Assembly (NCBI GenBank): GCA_963771985.1
Contig: CAVYVO010000006.1
Location: 124,001-188,000, forward strand
Direction: 5' to 3'
From: Trebonia sp963771985
GTDB lineage: Bacteria > Actinomycetota > Actinomycetes > Streptosporangiales > Streptosporangiaceae
Length of the DNA: 64,000 nt
Shown: piece by piece, positions 44,664 to 53,135 of the stretch
Layout: the number at the start of each line of letters is the position of its first letter
Position numbering within the stretch: position 1 is the first letter of the stretch
Notes under the pieces: generated by a model
Seen by the model: only the letters and a program-made list of their open reading frames with translations
Told to the model about the DNA's origin: nothing
Databases searched by the model: none
Made by a program: the position numbers and the translations under genes

Positions 44664-45429
44664 GGCCGTCGAACGCGGCTGCTGGAGCCGGGCGGTCGGC
44701 GCGGCGGCCGGGAGCTATGGGGCATTCGTCGAGCACCCAGGCGCGGAAGCCGGCCAGCGTGGACGCGGGCGCCAGGGTCAGGCGCAGCAGCCACAGCAGC
44801 AGACCGCCGAGCACCGCGAGCGGAGTAACTTCCTCGGTGGCGAGCGTCGTGTTCAGGTGCTTGTGCCGGGCGAGCACCCAGCTCCGGACGACGCCGATCA
44901 GGGTGTCGCTCGCCAGGGCGTAGGCCACCGGGGGCATTGCCCAGACCGCCAGGCTCCGCCAGCCGGGGGCCGCGGCGATGACGTTCATGAACACGCTGGC
45001 GCTCACCGACGCGACGTTCAGCGCCCGGGCCCGGAGCGCCCGGCGGCCGTGCAGCGCCAGGGCGACGCCGAGGCAGGCGAAGACCAGGGCGGCGGCGTCG
45101 GGGATCGCAGCTTCCAGGCCGGCCACGGCGGCCAGGTGGCGGTCGGCGTAGACCATGCGGTACTGCGCGGTGAAGCTCACCGCGGCTGCTGCCGCGGCCA
45201 GCGCGCACAGCCCGACGGCGGCATTGCGGAGCCAGATGACCGACCGATCGCGCGGGAGCACTGCGTCGATCGGCCGGCGCGCTCGGGCGTTAGCCGGGTC
45301 CGGTGGGGGCGAAGACCACGGTCCGTTCGGGATAATGTCAGGTGGCCGGGGGCGGGCGGTCAGTTGATGGCTCCTTCGCTGCTGCGGGGGCGGTGCGAAC
45401 AGGACGACCAGCTCAGTCGCGGGTGGCAC
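44608..45429 (-). CDS. DUF2637 membrane protein (element transfer/spread region)
   Basis: The 273-residue frame holds about four transmembrane helices between residues 65 and 215, and the DUF2637 core YADRHLAAVAGLEAAIPDAAAL, VFACLGVALALHGRRALRARALN and PPVAYALASDTLIGVVRSW. DUF2637 proteins are typical of actinomycete conjugative elements next to transfer genes. The first 60 residues are Pro/Arg-rich, so translation could start later. The repeat at 45,323-45,337 lies within this stretch. The gene is divergent from the first XRE regulator. Confidence 0.85.
   Translation of the reverse strand: MPPATELVVLFAPPPQQRRSHQLTARPRPPDIIPNGPWSSPPPDPANARARRPIDAVLPRDRSVIWLRNAAVGLCALAAAAAAVSFTAQYRMVYADRHLAAVAGLEAAIPDAAALVFACLGVALALHGRRALRARALNVASVSASVFMNVIAAAPGWRSLAVWAMPPVAYALASDTLIGVVRSWVLARHKHLNTTLATEEVTPLAVLGGLLLWLLRLTLAPASTLAGFRAWVLDECPIAPGRRADRPAPAAAFDGLATSDQPAAAAGERPPTR
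45323..45337 (+). promoter_or_regulatory. CCGTTCGGGATAATG repeat
   Basis: This is the third exact copy of the 15-mer seen at 15,259 (complement) and 21,210. It lies inside the 5' end of the DUF2637 frame. Confidence 0.3.
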
Positions 45430-45532
45430 GGGCGGTTCCTTCCGGGGGCGGGATGCCTGCTTTGTCTCGAATGGCAGGATGCGTCGGAGCGTCAGGACGC
45501 GGTTACTACGCGGCAGGACCAGTGCTGGACGC

Positions 45533-45548
45533 GCGGGGACGTCCCCGC
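45533..45548. promoter_or_regulatory. 16-bp perfect palindrome GCGGGGACGTCCCCGC
   Basis: The palindrome is centred on GGACGTCC, 34 bp upstream of the first XRE-DUF5919 gene. It contains the GGGACGTC core of the tandem operators at 34,771 and 52,058, so it is a probable autoregulatory site. Confidence 0.6.
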
Positions 45549-45581
45549 TAAGGTGAAGCCGTCCTTACACGTCCTGCGGAC

Positions 45582-46334
45582 ATGGGTGAAATGCCGAACG
45601 AGAGGCTGCGAGCGCTCCTGCTAGAGCGCGGGGAAACCCCCGATAAGCTCGCCGAAGCCGTGCACGTGGACCCCAAGACAGTCGAGCGGTGGGTCACCAA
45701 GGGGCGCACTCCGTACCGAGCGCACCGGTACGCGGTCGCCGCGTTCCTCCGCGTGGATGAGTCCTACATCTGGCCTGACGCGCTGGGCCGGGACCAGGTC
45801 GCGGCGGTCTCCGAGAGCGAGATCGTTGCCGTGTACCCGCATCGGTCGGAGGTTCCGAGGGATGTCTGGGAGCATCTGTTCTCGTCGGCCGAGCGGGAGA
45901 TCGGTGTCCTGGTCTACTCCGGACTGTTCTTGTCCGAGGACGCGCGGGTGCAGCGGATGTTCAAGGCCAAGGCCGGGTCTGGCGTGCGGGTGCGGATTTT
46001 GCTCGGGGACCCGGATAGCCAGGTGGTGGCTGACCGCGGGGTGGATGAAGGCGTCGGGGATGCCACGGTTGCGAAGGTCCGTAATGCGCTTGCGCTGTAT
46101 CGGCCGCTGCGTTCGGTGGAGGGCGTGGAGTTCCGGTTTCACCGGACGGTGCTGTACAACTCGATCTACCTCGCTGACGACCAGGTGCTCGTCAACACGC
46201 ACGTCTTCGGGGTGGCGGCGGCGCAGGCGCCTGTCTGGCACCTGCATAAGCTGGCCGGGGGTGAGTTGACGAGCTTGTACCTCGACAGTTTCGAGCGCGT
46301 CTGGGAATCGGCGACGCCAGTTGAGGGAAGCTAG
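45582..46334 (+). CDS. XRE-family regulator with DUF5919 (PLD-like) domain
   Basis: The 250-residue protein has an N-terminal helix-turn-helix (DKLAEAVHVDPKTVERWVTKGRTPYRAHRYAVAAFL, residues 20-57) and a C-terminal DUF5919 domain (EREIGVLVYSGLFLSEDA, VRILLGDPDSQ, FRFHRTVLYNSIYLADDQVLVN). It is about the same length and layout as the regulator at 52,121, with clear sequence similarity. It likely controls element genes, as Pra/KorSA do in pSAM2, by inference. ATG 45582 or 45591 may start it. A Nudix gene follows 5 bp later. Confidence 0.85.
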   Translation: MGEMPNERLRALLLERGETPDKLAEAVHVDPKTVERWVTKGRTPYRAHRYAVAAFLRVDESYIWPDALGRDQVAAVSESEIVAVYPHRSEVPRDVWEHLFSSAEREIGVLVYSGLFLSEDARVQRMFKAKAGSGVRVRILLGDPDSQVVADRGVDEGVGDATVAKVRNALALYRPLRSVEGVEFRFHRTVLYNSIYLADDQVLVNTHVFGVAAAQAPVWHLHKLAGGELTSLYLDSFERVWESATPVEGS

Positions 46335-46339
46335 GGGAC

Positions 46340-46816
46340 GTGACTCACAGGATCGACTTCTATGACGACCCCGCCGCGCCCGCGGCGAACAGCTTGGTGC
46401 CGTCGGTCAATGTGGTCGTGACGAACGCTGGCGGGGATGTGTTGTTGATCCGGCGTTCGGATAATCAGAACTGGGCGGTGCCTGGAGGGGCTATCGACCT
46501 GGGTGAGTCGATGGTGCAGGCGGCTGTTCGGGAGACTAAGGAAGAGAGCGGTATTGACTGCGAGGTCACTGGGCTGGTGGGGATTTATACCGATCCGAAG
46601 CACGTGATCTTGTACACCAGCAACGGCGAGGCGCGGCAGGAGTTCTCTATTCTCCTGACTGCTCGGGCTATTGGTGGGGCGCCGACGCCTAGTGATGAGA
46701 GCAGCGAGGTGCGGTGGGTGGCACGCGATGCCCTTGAGGGGTACTCGATGGATCGATCGATGCGGCTGCGCATCGGGCATTTCCTTGAAGGTCGTGCTGA
46801 GCCGTACCTGGGGTGA
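46340..46816 (+). CDS. Nudix hydrolase, Pif-like (element immunity factor candidate)
   Basis: The 158-residue protein has a complete Nudix box from GGAIDLGES to RETKEESGI (about residues 48-70), and the substrate-entry strand NWAVPGGA. In pSAM2 the immunity factor Pif is a Nudix protein encoded among the transfer and regulatory genes. Position directly after the XRE-DUF5919 regulator suggests an equivalent role, which is inference. GTG 46340 follows GGGGAC. The gap 46,817-47,177 downstream shows no gene. Confidence 0.85.
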   Translation: MTHRIDFYDDPAAPAANSLVPSVNVVVTNAGGDVLLIRRSDNQNWAVPGGAIDLGESMVQAAVRETKEESGIDCEVTGLVGIYTDPKHVILYTSNGEARQEFSILLTARAIGGAPTPSDESSEVRWVARDALEGYSMDRSMRLRIGHFLEGRAEPYLG

Positions 46817-47177
46817 GGGGCACTAGCGACCCTCCGTCATTTGGTGATGTAGCGGCAGCGCTCCGTGAGCACGGTTCGGCAACGCGTGATGAGCACCGCT
46901 GATACATTCGCCGCCCTCAATGAGCCCTGTTCGGCTGTCACCGCAACCTGTGCAGTCGCGGAATAAGACTGCCTGGTGACGGCTATCATGGTCACGCGTT
47001 GTGGCGGACAGGATAGTACCTAACGTGCGATATCCGCTTAATCTGCGTGCTTGCCGATCGCGAATTCGGGCGCTCCGGCAGCTTCAGAACTGGTGACCTG
47101 GGTGGCTCGCAGATCAGCGGCAGAGCGGAGAGTGCCGCGCCGAAACGTTTACTGCAGGAGCCTGCCGCGACTGGCTG

Positions 47178-48587
47178 TTAGTCGCCATAGTCTTGAAGCA
47201 GGTCGAGAAAATTCTGCAGCATAGAGATCACGTCCTCCGGGAGCGGATCGTTGTTAAAGTGCATGAGATTGTTGCGGATCTTGGCGATCTCATCGAGGCG
47301 GGCACAGATTGACTTCCGGTCCAGCAACCAGCCGAGCTTGTTCCAGCATTCTGGATTCTCAAGGATGCGCTGGTAGTCGCCCATCGTGAGCTGGTCACAT
47401 CGGTTGAGGCCTCGCTGGCCGTCTGGGTCACATAGGCCAGCGATCGTGTTCATCGGGAAGACGGCCTCGACGATGCGCCGGAGGTGTTGATCGATCCGGC
47501 CGATCATGAAGAACGGCGACGCCATCTGACCGTAGACCTCCACTACGTCCGCAAGCGTCACGATGCCTGTCACGGATCGGTCCGCGCCGAGGACGAAGAC
47601 AAACTCGTTCCGCTGGATCAGTGGCAACGTGCTGATCAAGTCCGCGCTGTAGGGAACCGCATCGGCCTTAATAATCGCCGCCGACAGGCTGGCTTCCGGG
47701 TTGGCGTTCCGCGCCTTGGCGATGGACTTCAAGCTCACCGCGCCCTTCAGATCCCGAGTACCCGTCATCACAGCCAGCTGTGAGTAGTCGTCAAGCAGCA
47801 TCAAAGTTATGGCCTTACTGAGATCCGCATCCGGTGCGACTGACGTTACGGCCTTTGAAGCTGACGGAAGATTGCCGATCGTCAGGCCGTGATCCCAGGC
47901 TGTCTCTTCGTCCTCGGCAGTGACGCTGATGTTCGGTGTGGCGGTCAAGATCGCGGACGCCTGCACTTCGACCGGGGCATGAGCCGCATCGTCGGCTGTC
48001 TGTGTGGTCCGGACGATGGTGACCGTATTATCTAGCGTGACCGCGCGGAAATCTGGGACTGTGGTGAGTCCGCGGTTGTTCAGATCTGCGTCCACCTGCT
48101 CGTTGACACCGAAGTCACGCCCCCGAGCGCCCCAGACACTAATCAACTCTCGCACGGTCATCTGCCGAGGAGATCCTGAATCTGCGGCTGCCAGTGCCGA
48201 GGCCAGGAACTCATCCTGGCGCGCTTCTAGGTCGGCAGATGCCTCATCGGGCTCCTCCGCGACGACCCGGTCGAGCAGTTGCTGCCGAAGGTCATGGATA
48301 AGTACGCCCTCACCTGCTGTCCGCCAGGCATACCAACCGTCCACGGCTTTCCCCGTGAAGTCCCTGATCGCTCCCGAGGGGGTTCGGGATTCCCGGCCGT
48401 CCGGCAGCCGGAGTTGACCGGTCTCGGTGACGGTGACTTGCAGAGACTCACCTTCATACGGACGGTCCCATACCAGAGTCGTCCCTGTTTCGAGGAGCTT
48501 GGCATCTACGAGATCCCGGATCCTCACCCGCCGACCGCGGAAAAGATGCTGGCGTCTCTTCCGGCTTTCATCGTTGCCGCTACTCAC
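47178..48587 (-). CDS. RAMA-CBS-HEPN multidomain protein (candidate defence effector)
   Basis: The 469-residue protein shows a RAMA-like modified-DNA reader domain (about 20-108: VDAKLLETGTTLVW, VTETGQLRLPDG, DGWYAWR). A short helical domain follows (140-190, RELISVWGARGRDFGVNEQV). Next comes a tandem CBS region (about 235-350, DYSQLAVMTGTRDLKGAVSLKSI and EFVFVLGADRSVTGIVTLADV). The C-terminal HEPN-like domain (360-460) has the RNase motif RNNLMH (R438-H443). Domain calls are by eye. The layout suggests DNA sensing, nucleotide-ligand control and RNA cleavage in one chain. It lies 25 bp downstream of the nuclease-like gene, in the same direction. Confidence 0.78.
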   Translation of the reverse strand: MSSGNDESRKRRQHLFRGRRVRIRDLVDAKLLETGTTLVWDRPYEGESLQVTVTETGQLRLPDGRESRTPSGAIRDFTGKAVDGWYAWRTAGEGVLIHDLRQQLLDRVVAEEPDEASADLEARQDEFLASALAAADSGSPRQMTVRELISVWGARGRDFGVNEQVDADLNNRGLTTVPDFRAVTLDNTVTIVRTTQTADDAAHAPVEVQASAILTATPNISVTAEDEETAWDHGLTIGNLPSASKAVTSVAPDADLSKAITLMLLDDYSQLAVMTGTRDLKGAVSLKSIAKARNANPEASLSAAIIKADAVPYSADLISTLPLIQRNEFVFVLGADRSVTGIVTLADVVEVYGQMASPFFMIGRIDQHLRRIVEAVFPMNTIAGLCDPDGQRGLNRCDQLTMGDYQRILENPECWNKLGWLLDRKSICARLDEIAKIRNNLMHFNNDPLPEDVISMLQNFLDLLQDYGD

Positions 48588-48612
48588 GACCTAAACTCCC
48601 TCGGCTGAGCAG

Positions 48613-49413
48613 TTACGGGTGCTGGACCTCGAAGTCGGCGTGTCGGGCCAGGGCCGCCTCGATAGCAGCATCGCGGCTGTGCGCGACGATGACCGACCGT
48701 ACCGATGCGGCTCCCATCCGGGTCAGCAGGGCTTGCGCCATGATCACTTCACCGCCGACGTACATCCCAAAGCGCGCAGCGCCGCCCTTGGCAAGATGGC
48801 TGTGAACGCTCACCACGTCGCGGCCGACGACCGCCTCCCGCAAAGAATCACCGGTCGCGCGATGTCCGGTGATCACCACGCCATCGATCGTCACGTTGGA
48901 GCTCACCGGCGCGGGCGCTAGCGCGAACCCGCCCAGGCGCCGCGCCACGATAGCCGCCGCGCCGGGGAGGCGGGACAGGCGGAAAGACTGCTCACCGGCG
49001 GCCGGCCGCTCAATGCGCACCTCCAGCTCCGGATACCGGCCGACGATCGGCACCAGCTCGGCATCGTCTCTGACGCAGATCAGCGCCGACCGTAGCGACC
49101 GCGGGGACCACCGCTGCCGGATCAGGTCCATGCTCAGCAGCGCCTGACCGAACACGTGCGGATTGAGGCGCGTGGCTTTCGTCTGGATCACCACCACGTT
49201 CCGGCCATCAAGGTCCGCCGCAGCGTGCGCGCTGCGCCCGGCAGGACCCTCGGGCACGCGACACGCAGGCGTGCCCAGAACGACCAGCCCGTCAACGACC
49301 CGGCGCTGCCGCACTCCCCGCTGGGCCTTGACGACGGGGAACTCCTCATACAGCGTTCCCTCGCCCAAAGCCTGCCAGTACCCGACGGTCAGCGGTGTCT
49401 CATGAAGACTCAC
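48613..49413 (-). CDS. PD-(D/E)XK nuclease-like protein, partner of RAMA-CBS-HEPN
   Basis: In the 266-residue protein the N-terminal 140 residues fit a restriction-endonuclease-like fold: EEFPVV (Glu on the first helix), RRVVDGLVVLG (Asp), DGRNVVVIQTKA (QxK variant of ExK), then a conserved-looking helix NPHVFGQALLSMDLIR. The C-terminal 90 residues form a second alpha/beta unit. Catalytic residues are inferred by pattern, with Gln in place of Glu. ATG 49413 is followed by 25 bp between its stop and the RAMA-CBS-HEPN start, indicating an operon. Confidence 0.68.
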   Translation of the reverse strand: MSLHETPLTVGYWQALGEGTLYEEFPVVKAQRGVRQRRVVDGLVVLGTPACRVPEGPAGRSAHAAADLDGRNVVVIQTKATRLNPHVFGQALLSMDLIRQRWSPRSLRSALICVRDDAELVPIVGRYPELEVRIERPAAGEQSFRLSRLPGAAAIVARRLGGFALAPAPVSSNVTIDGVVITGHRATGDSLREAVVGRDVVSVHSHLAKGGAARFGMYVGGEVIMAQALLTRMGAASVRSVIVAHSRDAAIEAALARHADFEVQHP

Positions 49414-49996
49414 GTGCTATCCCTGATCATTATCCGTGTCGCCCCCGCGGCGCGTATTCCCGCTTCACGGCCCAGCTCCAGCTCCTGCGCAGGACGACGA
49501 CCATAATGGCGCACCGGCCGCTGGCCAAGCCCGCTGTTTCTATGAAAATGAAGAAAATGAACACGACCATCGACCCGACCGGCTGCGTTGCATGCCCGAC
49601 ATCTGAGACATGTCTGCCTTCCCGCAGCAGAGCTAAGGGCCGGACCGCCGTGCCGGAGGAAAGCTGAGGGCCGGGCAAGCACCGCGGTCCGTTATCGATC
49701 AAGGGCTTCGTCTCTTACCGTCGCGAGGGGGATGACGGGTAGCCGTCACGTGGAACAGCCCTAGATGTCTGCTACGAGTGCGGCGGCGTCCTAATTAATT
49801 AGTCAGGAAACGTAAGTCTTGGATTGGCTGCGACGCGCCGGAATCGGCAATCCGCGCGAACTCGGCACCTGCCGGGCCGACCGAATCAATCACGCTCCGT
49901 GATAGCCGTCATGGAAACGGAACCTCTGGGCGCCAACGACCGCTCGCTGACGACGATCTATACCCAGATAAATAGTCCGATCGCAAGAGGCCGACT
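49414..49996. other. Gap of 583 bp, promoter region of the nuclease/HEPN pair
   Basis: It contains short overlapping frames on both strands. One on the minus strand (49,430-49,702) could encode a single membrane helix, but it lacks a ribosome site. CTAATTAATTAG at 49,791-49,802 is a 12-bp AT-only palindrome, striking in this GC-rich context. No gene is supported. Confidence 0.4.
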
Positions 49997-50551
49997 CTAT
50001 GAAGTGCTGGCCGCCCTCGCGTGAACCTCGCCTACGGCTTGCAGGATCATCGGTGTCGCGCGACGGATTGACCGGCTCACGACGTGGCCTGACCCGTAGC
50101 GGTAGCGGATTTCGGCTAGGCGCCGGTCCACGTTCATGGGCTCGCCGTCTGGGCTGGTAGTCATGTCGCAGCAGGTGAGCGCGTCGGCGAGGGGCTGCGG
50201 CGGCGCTGCGAACTCACGGCAGAGGACGTCGGCGAGTCCTCGCTCTTCGGCCTCGACGATGGCGCAGGAGTGATGGGCGACGAGGCGGGACAGCATCGGG
50301 TCAGCGTGCTGCACATCGCGGAGGTAGCGGGCGCCGTCCAGGCCATGGAACCCTGTCCTGGCGAGCTCGGGGAGGTAGCCGATGTCGTGCAGCCACGCGG
50401 CCGCCTCGAGCAGTTCTTTATCGGCACCGAAGGCGGCCTCGAGGCTGCGTGCGCGGGCGGCCACGCCTTGGACGTGCGACCAGCGCCGGGGAAGTGGCTC
50501 CTCCAAGAGGTTGCAGGCGAGGGCTTCGGCCCAGGCGGGTAGGGAGTGCAT
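49997..50551 (-). CDS. HD domain phosphohydrolase-like protein
   Basis: The 184-residue protein has the HD-superfamily metal motif: RRWSHVQGVAARA (first His), AAWLHDIGYLPELA (HD), FHGLDGARYL (His) and VAHHSCAIVEAEERG. HD proteins hydrolyse phosphate esters, often nucleotides. This type is common among actinomycete integrative-element accessory genes. GACGTC-like motifs lie upstream (50,605-50,614), suggesting control by the element regulators. The substrate is unknown. Confidence 0.85.
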   Translation of the reverse strand: MHSLPAWAEALACNLLEEPLPRRWSHVQGVAARARSLEAAFGADKELLEAAAWLHDIGYLPELARTGFHGLDGARYLRDVQHADPMLSRLVAHHSCAIVEAEERGLADVLCREFAAPPQPLADALTCCDMTTSPDGEPMNVDRRLAEIRYRYGSGHVVSRSIRRATPMILQAVGEVHARAASTS

Positions 50552-50697
50552 AACCTCAGGCTACGCACGCAGCCTGGGACGTTCACGGACGTGATGTGCC
50601 GTCTGGAGACGTCTGAAACGCCCCTGGAGCCTTCATGCGTCACACATTCAACAGCCTCGACAGGATCGGCTGCTTACACGCAAGGTCGGAGCGCTCG

Positions 50698-51606
50698 TCA
50701 TACCGGCGGGAATGCTTGGGTCCCTGCCTCAGGCTTTCTGGCGACGCTCACCAGGATGTGCCCACCTGACTGCACCGGTGGCGGCTGACCTGGCGATCCG
50801 GGCATCCATGCCACGGCGTCGGTCACCCCTGGTGGAATCGGCTCCAAGTCCTCAAGGAACGCGGCGATCTGCGCGAGGGAATGGTTGTAAAGCTTGCTCG
50901 CGTGGTATTCCCGGGCCAGAGCGTCTCCGGTCTTCTCATCCCCGGATCCCAGTGAGAGCACGAAGTAGCTGCCTGGCGTTACGGCGCGAGCGAAGCTGGC
51001 CACGATGTCGTGGGCGATGGCGGTATCGAAGAAGTGGAGCACCATCGCGAGAATCACCGCCGTCGGCTCGGCCAGGTTGATCAGGTGTCGTGCGCGAAGA
51101 TCGGCGAGGATGGCACCTGGCTCGGCCATGTCCCCGCGGATCGCGGTAACGCCGGGACCACACAGAAGGGCCTGGGCATGCAAGACCACGATAGGGTCGG
51201 CGTCGACGTACACCACGCGGCAGTCGGGATGTACCGCCTGGGCGATCTCATGCGTGTTCTGCCCCGTGGGCAATCCGCAGCCGAGATCAAGGAATTGAGT
51301 GACGCCTTGCTTCGCCAGCCATTGGACGGCTCTGGCTAGGAACAGCCTGCTCTGCCGGGCGAGCAACGGAAGCCGCGGGTAGACCGCGATCAGCCGCTCG
51401 GCTTCAGCGCGGTCGGCCGGGTAGTTATCTTTGCCACCGAGCCAGTAGTCGTAGACACGGGCAATGCTGGGCCTGTTTGGATCGAACAGCGCTGGCCCTA
51501 CCACCCCGCGTTCGTTCGGAGTCGGCCGCGGCGCCTCCACTTCGTCACCTGCGCCGAAACTACGTCGCGTCCCGGTCACCGCAGGGCCATATCCAACTCG
51601 CGCCAC
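50698..51606 (-). CDS. SAM-dependent methyltransferase, PF04672 (DUF574) family
   Basis: The 302-residue protein begins, after a short leader, with NRPSIARVYDYWLGGKDNYPADR, the signature of actinomycete S-adenosyl methyltransferases of this group. The SAM site QFLDLGCGLPTGQNTHEIA is near residue 108, followed by VVYVDADPIVVLHA and the C-terminal half AVAWMPGSPG. The acceptor is unknown. Its start overlaps the 121-residue gene end by about 30 bp, indicating an operon divergent from the second XRE regulator. Confidence 0.88.
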   Translation of the reverse strand: MARVGYGPAVTGTRRSFGAGDEVEAPRPTPNERGVVGPALFDPNRPSIARVYDYWLGGKDNYPADRAEAERLIAVYPRLPLLARQSRLFLARAVQWLAKQGVTQFLDLGCGLPTGQNTHEIAQAVHPDCRVVYVDADPIVVLHAQALLCGPGVTAIRGDMAEPGAILADLRARHLINLAEPTAVILAMVLHFFDTAIAHDIVASFARAVTPGSYFVLSLGSGDEKTGDALAREYHASKLYNHSLAQIAAFLEDLEPIPPGVTDAVAWMPGSPGQPPPVQSGGHILVSVARKPEAGTQAFPPV

Positions 51607-51941
51607 AGCTCATCAGGGTCGTCGGTAATGATGGCGTACAAGCCGCTCCGGGTGGTGTCGCGCCATGCCTCGAACCTCGGGCCGTGCCATCCACTGCAGA
51701 TCGCGAATGAAAACGCCGGGAACGCGGACTCCAGCCGGGCCAGATGAGTCCGCATCCACGCCCGCATGGCGTCGTTCAGATGCAACGAGGGCTGCCGTGT
51801 CAGCGCCGACTCTATGTCGCAGGCATTCCCTGGGTCATCCCTGGCTCCGCTTGAGCCCTGACTGCTCTCGTGGATGCCATGACCAACCGCATCCGTGGCG
51901 GCATCATCTCGCCCATCGTCAGCCCCGGACTGCTGTGTCAT
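51576..51941 (-). CDS. Conserved element-associated protein, 121 aa
   Basis: After a variable, Asp/Ser-rich leader of about 45 residues comes a conserved-looking block: LARLESAFPAFSFAICSGWHGPRFEAWRD, then LYAIITDDPDELWRELDMA. I associate this block with proteins next to PF04672 methyltransferases and XRE regulators in actinomycetes. The function is unknown. Translation may begin later than ATG 51941, for example near the conserved block. Confidence 0.68.
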   Translation of the reverse strand: MTQQSGADDGRDDAATDAVGHGIHESSQGSSGARDDPGNACDIESALTRQPSLHLNDAMRAWMRTHLARLESAFPAFSFAICSGWHGPRFEAWRDTTRSGLYAIITDDPDELWRELDMALR

Positions 51942-52057
51942 TCGCGAATCCCTGTCGTCGAAGAGGGAGGCCCTTCGTCCTGCCGACGATCGCCTCGCTT
52001 GTCTTTCGCACTAGGTGATCAGCCTGGCGCGCAAGGTAGAACTTCTAAACAACGGCT

Positions 52058-52077
52058 AGGGACTTCTAGGGACGTCT
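52058..52077 (+). promoter_or_regulatory. Tandem operator AGGGACTTCT-AGGGACGTCT before the second regulator
   Basis: Two 10-bp units lie head to tail, 43 bp upstream of GTG 52121 and between divergent genes. They match the pair upstream of int (34,771-34,790). A related half-site AGAACTTCTA lies at about 52,039. Confidence 0.6.
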
Positions 52078-52120
52078 TCTGCTACGGTCGGTGGTGTTGC
52101 CGCAATCAGAGGACCGGAAG

Positions 52121-52849
52121 GTGAACGAGCTACTACGCCGGGTCATGCTGCAAGCGGGCTTCCGCGAAGATGACCTCGCCGCCCGTCTGGGCGTAGACCC
52201 CAAAACGGTCAGGCGCTGGTTGAACGGGCGCGTCCCCTACCCGCATAACCGTGCTGCGATCGCCGGCCTTCTCGGCGCGGAGGAAGCCGACCTGTGGCCT
52301 GGCGCCAGTGGCACCCTCACCGCGAAAGTAAGGCCCGACGGGCTGGGTACGGTGTACCCGCACCGGTGGGCCGTGCCGCGCGAAATCTGGATCCAGTTTT
52401 TTGCCTCAGCCGAACGCGAGATCGGCGTCCTGGCGTACAGCGCATTGTTCCTCGCCGAAGACGCGGAGATCCTGCGCATCTTCGCCAACAAGGGGCGCGC
52501 AGGCGTCAGCATCCGGATCGCGCTCGGAGACCCCGAGGGCCGACATGCGGCGGAGCGCGGGGATCAAGAGGGTACCGGTGACTCCATGCCTGCCAAGATC
52601 CGAAACGCGCTTACGCTGTACCGGTCGGTAGCTGAGCTGGAGAACGTCGAGATCCGCCTACACCAGACTGTGCTTTACAACTCGATCTATCGCGCCGACG
52701 ACCAGCTGCTGGTCAATCAGCACGCGCACGGCATCCCGGCGGCGCATGCGCCGGTATTTCGCATACACGGTACTGAGGGCGGAGAAATGGCAGCGCTCTA
52801 CTTCGACAGCTTCGAGCGCATGTGGGCTACCGCTGCGCCGTTCACATAG
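52121..52849 (+). CDS. Second XRE-family regulator with DUF5919 domain
   Basis: The 242-residue protein resembles the regulator at 45,582 throughout: VNELLRRVMLQAGF, HTH DDLAARLGVDPKTVRRWLNGRVPYPHNRAAIAGLL, YPHRWAVPREIWIQFFASAEREIGVL, and the PLD-like block RLHQTVLYNSIYRADDQLLVNQHAHG. GTG 52121 has AGAGGA 7 bp upstream; in-frame GTGs at 52,091 are less likely. The tandem operator just upstream suggests autoregulation. Two related regulators in one element may distinguish resident from incoming copies, which is speculation. Confidence 0.84.
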   Translation: MNELLRRVMLQAGFREDDLAARLGVDPKTVRRWLNGRVPYPHNRAAIAGLLGAEEADLWPGASGTLTAKVRPDGLGTVYPHRWAVPREIWIQFFASAEREIGVLAYSALFLAEDAEILRIFANKGRAGVSIRIALGDPEGRHAAERGDQEGTGDSMPAKIRNALTLYRSVAELENVEIRLHQTVLYNSIYRADDQLLVNQHAHGIPAAHAPVFRIHGTEGGEMAALYFDSFERMWATAAPFT

Positions 52850-53135
52850 CACGGCCCGGCCGCCCAGATCCGTCTTCGCTGTGGGCGTTCATGGGACGAA
52901 ACCGCTCCGAGTTCAGCGTCCTCCTCTGCCGCGTTGATGTAGTCTCAATTGTCACGCGAGCATGGTCGGTGTCAGCCGGGCATTTGCGACTCGAAGCGGA
53001 ACGGAACTAGCTACGGTTCGAGGCCGTCATCAGGGCTGCGTCGCCGCTGCCCGCAGGCCGAGCTGCAAAGTCTAGTGAAATCAAGGTTGAGTCAGGTACC
53101 ACTTTAGTAAGCATTGAACTACGGAAGGCCTTGTA

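Noticed and set aside
49395..49702. Overlapping small frames on both strands, one with a hydrophobic segment
   Set aside because: Three frames compete and none has a convincing start; kept only as part of the gap description.
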